Below, one piece after another: positions 44,183 to 52,325 of a DNA stretch of 64,000 bases (the stretch's first letter is position 1; the number at the start of each line of letters is the position of its first letter). The notes below the pieces were generated by a model. It was not told the origin of the DNA, ran no database searches, and was given only the letters and a program-made list of their open reading frames with translations. The translations under genes were made by a program, and so were the position numbers. This stretch comes from Sanguibacter gelidistatuariae (GTDB taxonomy: Bacteria > Actinomycetota > Actinomycetes > Actinomycetales > Cellulomonadaceae), in the NCBI RefSeq assembly GCF_900096585.1, contig NZ_FMYH01000001.1:496001-560000 (forward strand), given 5' to 3'.

Positions 44183-46759
44183 TCAGGTTCCGGGGACGCC
44201 CAGGTAGCCGAGCATGTGGCCGGCGGCGATGGCGCCCAGGCGGTCGTGGACACCGAGGGACCGGAACAGGTTCTCGACGACGACGACGGCGTCGGTCGCG
44301 GGGATCCCCAAGGACCTGGCGATGGTGTCGATCCTGGCCCCGGCGTCGAGGGCGCGCAGCAGATCCTGCTCGTCGGCGGCCAGGGAGACCATCAGCTGGT
44401 GCTCGACCAGGGTGAGGGTGATCCCGGCGGACTCGAGCCGGGCCAGCAGCACGGACGCCTCCGGCACCCGCGTCACCATCTCCTCGAGCAGTGCCCTGGG
44501 CACTGCCAGGAACGGGCGGAGCAGGAGCGGGTCGGCCAGGGTGATCGCCTCCCGCAGGTCCGCCGCGGCCCCGAACCGGTGACCCTGACGGTCACGCGCC
44601 ACGGTGCGGGTGAGCAGCATCTCGACCCGGAGCCGGTCCGGCATCGTCTCCCCGGCCAGAGCCGTGTCCGCGATCGCCAGCGCGCCCTCGACGTCGCCCA
44701 CCTGGAGGGCGACGTCCGCATGCACCGCGTTGACCAGCTCGCCCGGGGGGACGGCGCCGAGGAAGTTCTTCGCCCGGGTGGCGTTGCCGCCCCACACGTT
44801 GATGGTCGCCGCCGTGGCCGTGAGCATCTCCGAGGACAGTGTGCCCCGCCCGAGGCTCGTGCGACGGTCGTGCAGCGCGCGGCTCAGGCCGGTCGTCGCG
44901 GAGAACAAGTCTCCGCTGAGCACCCGCAGGTGTGCTCGGACGTACTCGTCGACGAACCACGCCGGTGGAACACCGACCTGGCGCCTCGGGTCCGGGGACG
45001 GGAGCAGCCGTCGAGCCTCCTCGAGGTCGAGCTCATCCAACGCGATCAGCGCACCGACCAGGCGGTCGAGCCGGTCGTCGACGAGCTCGAGGGTCACCAG
45101 CGCGCGGGAGAACCCGCGCGACCGCTCGAGCATCCGCCGTGCCCCCGAGAGGTCACCGCACAACGCCTGCGCGAGCGCGCTGTACTCCGCCGCCGCCCGT
45201 GCCAGGGGCTCCATCGCGGTGCTGCTGCGTTCGAGGCACTCCTCGAAGTCCGTGATCGCTGCCCCGAGGTCGCCGACCAAGCACCGCGCGATCCCGGCGT
45301 GCAGCAGGAAGAGCGGCAGCGCAGCCCCTGCCCCGAGCGGGTCCCCAGGCCCGAGCAGCGCCTGGGCGCACCGGGTCACCAGGTCGGCGGCGGCGACGTC
45401 GTGGTGGCAGGCCCGCAGCGCGAGGATCTGGGCGGTCGCCATGGTCAGGGCGCGGCGCAGGGTCGGCGGGTCGAGGACCTCGCCCGGGAGAGGCAGCGTC
45501 GTCGGACGGTCGAAGACGTCGTCGTCGAAGCGGGCCAGCACGTCTCGGAGCCGCACCAGGCCCAGGTGGCCCCGGAGCTCGGGCGCAGGGACGGCGGCGA
45601 GCGCGCCGAGCAGCCCCCGGGGATGGTCCAGGACCAGCGGCACGGTCTGCTCCTCGGCGATCGAGACGACCAGGTCCCAGTCCTGGGCGAGGACGGAGTG
45701 CCGGAGGGCATGCTCGGGCAGGTTCCGAAACATCTTCGCCGCATGGCGGTGGGCGGGGGCATGCTCGGCGGCGGCAGCCGGGCGCACCCGGATCGCGTGC
45801 ACGACGGCGGGCAACAGCGTGTAGTGCCGTTCGCCGTCATGCAGGCGAGACCGCGTGAGACCGGAGCGCTCGAGGTCGGCGAGCGCCCGACCGGCGAAGG
45901 GCGACCCGGTGAGACGGCGCGCGAGCGGACCGGTGAGCGGGTCGAGGATGCTGACCTGACGGATGAAGTGGCCCACCTCGGGGTCCACACGCTGGGTGTC
46001 CAACGCGGCCAGGTAGCCACCCGCGACCTCCCAGCTGGTCTCGGTGTATCCGGTTCCCGAGGACGCGACACGGTCGATTACGGTGCGGGTCAGGACCGGC
46101 CACCCCCAGAGCCTGCTGTGCAGGTGGTGGGCCTGGGCTGGGGTGAGCGGGACGCCAGCTGCCGCGGCGAGTTCGAGGGTGTCCTCCTCGCTCAGGGCGA
46201 GCTCCGCGGAGTCGAGGATCTGGGCGTCCGGACCGAAGAGCGCGTCCATCGCGAGCGGTCCGTAGGGCCGGCAGGAGATCACGACCTGCAGGTGGGGCGA
46301 AGAACGGAGGAGGTCGACGATCTCGGTGACGATCGCCCCGACCGGGGACGGATCGCTTGTCGGAGTGCTTTCCGCGGCCTCCAGCCCGTCGATGACGATG
46401 AGCAGGGGAGCGGTGAGCGCGGCGACCAGGTCGCACACGTCGTCGTACGTGGTGGCTGGAGGTCGGCCGGGGGTGAGGCATGCGCTGAGGTCTGTGGCGA
46501 GGGCGACCCAGAAGGAGAGCGATGAGACGGGTGGGGCGCGCAGGCCGTGCCACGCCAGAGCGCGGCTCTGGTGCGTGTCGCCCAGCCACGAGGTGATCGC
46601 GGCGGTCTTGCCGAAACCCAGGGGCGCGCGCAGGACCGTCATCCGGTGCGCTGCGTCGAGCACCCGGCGGACCCTGGGGCGGATCACGTACGGCTCGGGG
46701 ACGTGGGGGATTTCCGGCGTGGGGTGGCCCGGGCCGAGCGTGAACGCGTGGTCGGGCAT
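44183..46759 (-). CDS. MalT-like LuxR-family regulator (STAND ATPase)
   Basis: An 858-residue regulator. The N-terminal NTPase module has Walker A APLGFGKTAAI (Lys51) and Walker B-like LLIVIDGLEAAES. A long superhelical TPR-like middle region follows (about 330-780), then a C-terminal LuxR HTH (about 795-850: ARSLGIPATDAVVVVENLFR). The HTH is diverged and lacks several consensus residues. I chose the ATG at 46759: the frame continues to a GTG at 46852, but a TAAAAT -10-like site lies in between. It is paralogous to the regulator at 52326 and downstream of the surface-protein gene. Confidence 0.85.
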   Translation of the reverse strand: MPDHAFTLGPGHPTPEIPHVPEPYVIRPRVRRVLDAAHRMTVLRAPLGFGKTAAITSWLGDTHQSRALAWHGLRAPPVSSLSFWVALATDLSACLTPGRPPATTYDDVCDLVAALTAPLLIVIDGLEAAESTPTSDPSPVGAIVTEIVDLLRSSPHLQVVISCRPYGPLAMDALFGPDAQILDSAELALSEEDTLELAAAAGVPLTPAQAHHLHSRLWGWPVLTRTVIDRVASSGTGYTETSWEVAGGYLAALDTQRVDPEVGHFIRQVSILDPLTGPLARRLTGSPFAGRALADLERSGLTRSRLHDGERHYTLLPAVVHAIRVRPAAAAEHAPAHRHAAKMFRNLPEHALRHSVLAQDWDLVVSIAEEQTVPLVLDHPRGLLGALAAVPAPELRGHLGLVRLRDVLARFDDDVFDRPTTLPLPGEVLDPPTLRRALTMATAQILALRACHHDVAAADLVTRCAQALLGPGDPLGAGAALPLFLLHAGIARCLVGDLGAAITDFEECLERSSTAMEPLARAAAEYSALAQALCGDLSGARRMLERSRGFSRALVTLELVDDRLDRLVGALIALDELDLEEARRLLPSPDPRRQVGVPPAWFVDEYVRAHLRVLSGDLFSATTGLSRALHDRRTSLGRGTLSSEMLTATAATINVWGGNATRAKNFLGAVPPGELVNAVHADVALQVGDVEGALAIADTALAGETMPDRLRVEMLLTRTVARDRQGHRFGAAADLREAITLADPLLLRPFLAVPRALLEEMVTRVPEASVLLARLESAGITLTLVEHQLMVSLAADEQDLLRALDAGARIDTIARSLGIPATDAVVVVENLFRSLGVHDRLGAIAAGHMLGYLGVPGT

Positions 46760-46892
46760 GGATCGCCTGTCGATCGAGGACGTGCGGGCGTCGTTGCTGC
46801 GCGACGTCTTGGGGATGCACGTGTCGATCAGAATTTTAGCGGTCCGTACCACTGTCGAGCGACGTGGGCTCGCCGCGAAGCGCTGCAGGACG

Positions 46893-46931
46893 ACGCAGGG
46901 CCCCGAAGAGGATCTCCTCGGGGCCCTGCGT
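46893..46931. terminator. Terminator hairpin of the surface-protein gene
   Basis: ACGCAGGGCCCCGA (46893-46906) and TCGGGGCCCTGCGT (46918-46931) pair perfectly over 14 bp with a short inner stem. It lies 40 bp after the surface-protein stop. Confidence 0.85.
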
Positions 46932-46970
46932 CTCTCGCGTGCGGAGGTCAGCCCGCATGCGGGTCTGTGT

Positions 46971-49900
46971 TCAGCGCATGCTGCGGCGCCGTCGGGTCAG
47001 CACCACGAGGGCCGCTCCACCCGCCAGGAGAGCGGCGCCGAGCGCGATGATCCCCGCGACGTCCGATCCGGTGAGCGGCAGCGTCGGGGTACCCGACGGG
47101 GTGACCGCAGGCGGGGGAACGGCAGTCCCCCCGCCGGTGTTCGGGAGCGTCGGTGCCGGCGTGGGAGTGGGCGTCGGCTTCGGGTCAGGCGTGACGACCG
47201 GCTTCTCCTCCTCGGGGCGGAGAACGACGCCGGCGTCGAGGGTCGGGTCGATGAACCCAGCCCTCAGCGCACGCTTGGAGTAGTCGGTCCCGGCGACCAT
47301 GTGGGGCAGGTCGGCCGAGGCGGCTCCGAGCGTGAAGACCTGGCTGCGGCCGTCCGGGCCCGCATCGGAGTCGTAGACCGCGGAGTCGACCTCCGGGTCG
47401 GCGCTCACGGCGTGGCGCGTCGTGAACGTGTAGCGCTCCTTCTGCTCGGGAGTCAGCGTGAACTCCACGAAGTAGTCCCCGGCGGGCAGCAGGTCGAAGA
47501 CATAGTCGCCGGCTGCGTCGGTCTGCGTGGTCGAGACGAGCGTGGACGAACCATCACCGTTCACGCGGTACAGCGCCACATCGACGCCGGCCAGTCCCTC
47601 CTCGTCCGGACCCTGGAGCCCGTCCTTGTCGGCGTCGATCCAGACGCGGTCGCCGACGGCGTACTTCTGGGTGAACGCGATACCGGCCTTGTTCGGCTCG
47701 AGGGTCCCGTACTCGAGCACCCCGTTGTGGTCGGTCGTCACGAAGACCACCATGGAGTTCCACGCGGGGGCATTCAGCTCGGGTGCCTCGGGCGGAAGGC
47801 TCGTCCCGGACCGGGTGCGGAACGTGGCCTGGATGCCCTCGCCGGGCTGGAGCGCGTCAGCGAAGTCGAAGGTCAGCTTGAGGCCCTTGACCGTGGTGAG
47901 GTCCGCCGGAAGGACCGTGGTCCAGACCGACGCTTCACAGCCCGGACCGAAGGGGTCCGCAGACTTGGGGACTCCGGTGAAGACGCAGGTCTGATCTCCC
48001 ACGAGGTACTCGGTCGTCGTCGTGGTGCCGGCCGGGACCTGGGAGAGGTCGAGGTCGCCGACATACGTCGGCGCCCAGGTGGAGCCGCGGGAGATGGAAC
48101 TCAGCGCCTTCGACGTGCCGAAGTCCCCCGCGTAGGGGAAGACGTCGACGATCGTCAGCGTCGTGGCCGGGAGGTTCCCGGTGTTGGAGACCCGCAGACG
48201 CCAGGTCTCGGTCCCACCCGGCTGGGTGAGCACGAGGCATGGCACCCGGAAGAAGCCGCCGTCGTTCACGCAGTCCGTGGGGTCCAGCGGGTTGGTCTTG
48301 ATGACACCCGTGGCTGTGCCGCCGTCGGGCACGTCTTCCTGAACGTCCTTGATCCGCAGATAGGACTCGCCCGCGAGGACGGCGACGGTGACCGTGTCCG
48401 TGAAGCTGACACCGGCGTCGGCCGTGAAGTGGAACTCGTTGGTCACCGACGTGCCACCGGCGACCCCCGCCCGGATCCGCATCGGCAGCGTGACTGAGTA
48501 CGTCTCACCGGGCAGGAGCACCGTGCCCTCGGGGAAGGAGATCGTGATGGCCTGCCCGTCCGGTGACGTCTCGACGGTCACCTTGCTCGGGTCCGTGGTG
48601 ATCGACGCCGTCGCCGGCGTCGCGGCGAAGGTCGCGGACTCGTAGTGGATCGGGTCATAGGTGATCTGCGCACCGGCGACGTCGTGGGGCAGGTTGTCGG
48701 TGAAGACGGGGTTCGTCATGACCGTCGTCCCGGAGTTCTTCACGGTGAGCGTGAAGTCGATCCGCGCACCCGGCTGGGACGCGGAGGTGGAAGAGGTCTT
48801 GGAGACCTCTGCCCCGATCGTCCCGGGGGTGACCGTGTAGGTCGCGGTCTTCGGTGCGGCGTCGACCGTGCGGCCGGTCGCGACGAGCGAGCCCGAGACG
48901 ACGTTCGTCACGGTGCCCGGCGTGGTCTCGCCGGCGTTGGCGGTGGCACTGGCCGTGGTGGAGACCTCACCGCCGCTGCGCAGCTCGAGGCGTGGAGAGA
49001 CCGCGAACTTCAGGTGGTATCCGGTTGTCGACGAATCCGAGACGCCACCGGGCAGGGTCGACCCGTCCGTCGTGGCCGCGACGAGGCGGATGCCGACGAC
49101 CGTCTCGGGGGAGACCCCGGTGGGCAGGGCGGCAGCCTCGGGCGGCACCGATCCGGCCCCGGTCGGGATGGTGAACGGCGCTCCGGGGAACCAGTCGGAG
49201 CCGACGAGGAACTCCAGGTGGCCCCGTGTGGCGCTGTTGCTCCCGCCGCGGACCGCGGTCACCTTGGCGAAGGTGAAGGCGTTCCAGAATGTGGTGGTGT
49301 CATCGGTGATCGTGAGAGTCGTGGGTCGTCCTTCGTCGACCGTCCCGGTGAGATGCACGTTGACGACCCGGTCCGGGTCGGCGCTGCGCAAGGTTCCGGT
49401 CGAAGGGTCGAGGCGCTTGGCTACGGACATGGCGAGCGGCTGCTTGTCGGCCGGGTAGATGGTCGTCGTGTCGCTGTCTTCGTCTCCGGGGCCGGCGACG
49501 ATCGTCCCGAGGACGACGTTGGTGATGTCGGTCGTGCTCGTGATCGGAGTCCCGGCGGTCCGGGTGTGGGTGCGCAGCGAGGTGAGGATCTTCACCTCGA
49601 GGACGCTGTTCTCGATGAGCCTTCCCCCGGACGTCACCGAGATCCCCGTCGCGTTCGCGAGCTGGGAGGAGGTCAGGGCCAGCGCCTGGGTCACCGCGGT
49701 TGCTCCGGTGAAGGTGAACAGCGCCCCGGCGGCCCCGTGCACGACGACGCTCGTCGTGGTCGGGTCGTAGCCGACCGGGATGCTGATCGCGGAGATCTTC
49801 TGGATGTCGACGAACTCGAAGCTCGACGTGGCCGGATCTGTGCTTGGAGCCGGATCGACGAGCTGGAGCGAGGGCACCCGGATCCCCGAGGTGTTCTTGA

Positions 49901-52178
49901 CGCTGAACGTCATCATGGTCGTCGGGGCGGGCGCACCGTCTGCGGGGATGACGAGGTAGTCGGAGATCGTCTTCGTCGCCTCGACCGAGCGGATGTCGGT
50001 CGCGGTGGTGCCGGGGCCGGTCGTGATCGTGTCGTCGTCCTGGACGACCTCACCGATCGTGTCCAGCGTGCCGAAGCCCTGCGACGTCGCCACGTTCGTG
50101 ATGGTGCCATCCTCGGTGCCCGCAGTGACCCGCGTGAGGAGGATCTTCGCGGTCAGGGTCTGACCATTCTTGAATCCGGCCGGGTCGGTGGTCGTCAGGA
50201 CGAAGCGCACGCCGTCGAGACCGGTGGGGAGCGCGTTGTCATAGACCGTCATGGGGCCGGGGACGGTCGTGATCTCGGTGCCGGACCCGATGGGTCCGTC
50301 GGTCTTCTCGATCCGCAGCGTCGCCCCCGCGGGGACCTCGACGCGCGCCACGCTGGTGGCCACGAACGGTCCCCAGAGGTTGCTGCCCTCGGGGGTGTTG
50401 GCCTGGTCTTCGAGGACGAGGGTGTGGACGGGCACGGTGGACTCGTTCACCGCAGCTGACAGGGTCGCGAGCAGCTCCTGGCCGACCACGCCGGTGATGA
50501 CGGACGGCGAGAGCGTCTTGGACACCGAGGTGGTGACCTTGCGCTCGCGGACGGTGAGCGTGGCCGTGACCTTCGCCGGCGCGGCCGAGGTCCCCGCGGC
50601 GACTCCGTCCACCTGGACTTCGTTCGGGATCGTGGTCTGGGCGATCGTGGTGCCCGGTGTGGTCGTGCCCGGGCTGGTGCTCACGAGGAAGGGCACCTCG
50701 GCCTTGGCGCCGACTGCGATGTCACCGGTGTAGGTGACGGTGAACCCGGACACCGGACGGCCTATGGCCGGTACGGGCCACGAGTCGCCGGGCGCCACCT
50801 GCACGGCGGTGGCCGCAGGGCCCGCGTCGGAGTACTTGAAGGTGACTGTGGCCGCGGTCGCGCCCGCTGGCCAGGTTGTGGTGCTCGCGCCGGAGGCGCT
50901 GGCGGTGGCCCCGAAGTTGACGAAGGTGAGCTTGTCGGCTCCGAAGGGGTTGGCCCCCGTGGCGGAGGGTTCCGTGATCGTCATAGACGACAGCGGCTGG
51001 TTCGAGGTGTTGGTGGCGGTGAGGCGCACGATGCTCGTGGACCCGGCCGTGATCGTCGACGGGGAGAAGGACTTGCCCGCGGCGACGCTCACCTTGAGCG
51101 GCTGGATCGTGAAGGAGGCGGAGGCGTCCTTCATGGCCTCACCCGCCTTGGTCACGACGGTCGCGGTCGCGGTGTTGTCGACCTTCGTCACGCTCGGGTC
51201 GATCGGCAGGCGCTGGGTGACCAAGACCTCGACCGAACCCTGTGTGCCGTCGGCGGTGAGGGTGGCGCCTGTGCTCGAGGTGAACTCGAAGCTGATACCG
51301 GTGACCTCGGAGAGCGTGATGCCGGCGGGCAGCGACGCCGTTGCGGACGGGCCGGAGGTGACGGGTCCGCTGGGCGTGGTGACGGTGACCGAGACGCGGT
51401 CGGCGCCCTGCGGGAACACGACCGCACCCAGTGCGGTCAGCGCGACGGCGTCGAAGGGGTTGGGCGTATCGGCCTTCGGGTCGGTGACGGACAACGAGGT
51501 CGCCGCGATGTTGGAGGTGTTGCGGAGTGTGAGGGTGACGGTGTTGGTGTCCGGGGACCCGGCCGTCTGGCTCGGTGATCTCCACGACTTCCCGACCTCG
51601 ACACCCGGGGTCTCGGTGATGTCCGGGACGACCGTCTGGCTCGACTCCTCCTCGGTCTCGTGGGTCGAGGAGATCTTCGCGGTGTTGGTCACGTCCACGC
51701 CGTTCCACGACACGTTCGTCGATTCCGGCATCTTCGCGGTGATCGTGATCGTGATCTCCTGCCCGGCGGGCAGGCCGACCTTCCCGGGGAACCGTGGATC
51801 GGTCTCCTTCAGCGCGACGGTGAGGCCGTTGTCCGCGACTGTGACGACGGCCGGGTTCTTGAGGTTGGTGATCGTGTGCGAGACGTACACGAGCGGCGCG
51901 GGGACCGTGTCCTGGACGATGACGTCCTCGCACATGATGTCCAAGCTCGAGCAGCTGACCTCGACCTTCCAGGTCATCGAGTCGCCGGGCTTGATCCGCG
52001 TCGTCGTGCTTGTCTTGTCGATCGTGAGCTTCGCGGCGTTCGCGGCGTACGCGGTGGCTGGAACCAGACCCGCGAAGACAAGTGCGAGGAGCATGGAGAG
52101 CGCGGTGAGCACGGAGAACGACCGGCGCCGCCGGGCCGATCGGTCCGGCCGGTCGATGGGCATGGAGGGTGAAGGCAT
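46971..52178 (-). CDS. Giant LPxTG-anchored surface protein with DUF11-like repeats and SdrD B-type domain
   Basis: A 1735-residue exported protein. The Sec signal is basic RSARRRRSFS, a hydrophobic core, then cleavage after AYA (about residue 45). The body is a long series of beta-sandwich repeats of the DUF11/conserved-repeat type, each with patterns such as VTLTLRNTSNIAATSLSVTD, rich in Thr, Val and Asn, likely Asn-Lys isopeptide domains. Near the C-terminus is a Cna_B/SdrD-like domain (VGDRVWIDADKDGLQGPDEE, DAAGDYVFDLLPAGDYFVEF). Two sorting-like motifs, LPNTG and LPLTG, precede a hydrophobic helix and RRRRS tail. The ATG at 52178 has GGAG 8 nt upstream. A terminator lies at 46893. Probably an adhesin or surface fibril anchored by sortase. 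Confidence 0.9.
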   Translation of the reverse strand: MPSPSMPIDRPDRSARRRRSFSVLTALSMLLALVFAGLVPATAYAANAAKLTIDKTSTTTRIKPGDSMTWKVEVSCSSLDIMCEDVIVQDTVPAPLVYVSHTITNLKNPAVVTVADNGLTVALKETDPRFPGKVGLPAGQEITITITAKMPESTNVSWNGVDVTNTAKISSTHETEEESSQTVVPDITETPGVEVGKSWRSPSQTAGSPDTNTVTLTLRNTSNIAATSLSVTDPKADTPNPFDAVALTALGAVVFPQGADRVSVTVTTPSGPVTSGPSATASLPAGITLSEVTGISFEFTSSTGATLTADGTQGSVEVLVTQRLPIDPSVTKVDNTATATVVTKAGEAMKDASASFTIQPLKVSVAAGKSFSPSTITAGSTSIVRLTATNTSNQPLSSMTITEPSATGANPFGADKLTFVNFGATASASGASTTTWPAGATAATVTFKYSDAGPAATAVQVAPGDSWPVPAIGRPVSGFTVTYTGDIAVGAKAEVPFLVSTSPGTTTPGTTIAQTTIPNEVQVDGVAAGTSAAPAKVTATLTVRERKVTTSVSKTLSPSVITGVVGQELLATLSAAVNESTVPVHTLVLEDQANTPEGSNLWGPFVATSVARVEVPAGATLRIEKTDGPIGSGTEITTVPGPMTVYDNALPTGLDGVRFVLTTTDPAGFKNGQTLTAKILLTRVTAGTEDGTITNVATSQGFGTLDTIGEVVQDDDTITTGPGTTATDIRSVEATKTISDYLVIPADGAPAPTTMMTFSVKNTSGIRVPSLQLVDPAPSTDPATSSFEFVDIQKISAISIPVGYDPTTTSVVVHGAAGALFTFTGATAVTQALALTSSQLANATGISVTSGGRLIENSVLEVKILTSLRTHTRTAGTPITSTTDITNVVLGTIVAGPGDEDSDTTTIYPADKQPLAMSVAKRLDPSTGTLRSADPDRVVNVHLTGTVDEGRPTTLTITDDTTTFWNAFTFAKVTAVRGGSNSATRGHLEFLVGSDWFPGAPFTIPTGAGSVPPEAAALPTGVSPETVVGIRLVAATTDGSTLPGGVSDSSTTGYHLKFAVSPRLELRSGGEVSTTASATANAGETTPGTVTNVVSGSLVATGRTVDAAPKTATYTVTPGTIGAEVSKTSSTSASQPGARIDFTLTVKNSGTTVMTNPVFTDNLPHDVAGAQITYDPIHYESATFAATPATASITTDPSKVTVETSPDGQAITISFPEGTVLLPGETYSVTLPMRIRAGVAGGTSVTNEFHFTADAGVSFTDTVTVAVLAGESYLRIKDVQEDVPDGGTATGVIKTNPLDPTDCVNDGGFFRVPCLVLTQPGGTETWRLRVSNTGNLPATTLTIVDVFPYAGDFGTSKALSSISRGSTWAPTYVGDLDLSQVPAGTTTTTEYLVGDQTCVFTGVPKSADPFGPGCEASVWTTVLPADLTTVKGLKLTFDFADALQPGEGIQATFRTRSGTSLPPEAPELNAPAWNSMVVFVTTDHNGVLEYGTLEPNKAGIAFTQKYAVGDRVWIDADKDGLQGPDEEGLAGVDVALYRVNGDGSSTLVSTTQTDAAGDYVFDLLPAGDYFVEFTLTPEQKERYTFTTRHAVSADPEVDSAVYDSDAGPDGRSQVFTLGAASADLPHMVAGTDYSKRALRAGFIDPTLDAGVVLRPEEEKPVVTPDPKPTPTPTPAPTLPNTGGGTAVPPPAVTPSGTPTLPLTGSDVAGIIALGAALLAGGAALVVLTRRRRSMR

Positions 52179-52325
52179 GGACAGCTCCGGGGTAGCAGAA
52201 TGCCCAAGACAGGGGCGTCCCACCAGCCGATCACGGGATGGCGGGCCCGCAGCCAGAGATCAGCGTGAAATCCGGGGTGAGACCTCCTTCACCCGCTCCG
52301 TACCTTGCTGGTGCCCGGGAGCGGG

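Noticed and set aside
44177..46525. 782-codon + frame, and similar long + frames at 48645-50459 and 52305-54977
   Set aside because: Exactly antisense to the LuxR regulators and the surface protein, with repetitive charged composition; no motifs.
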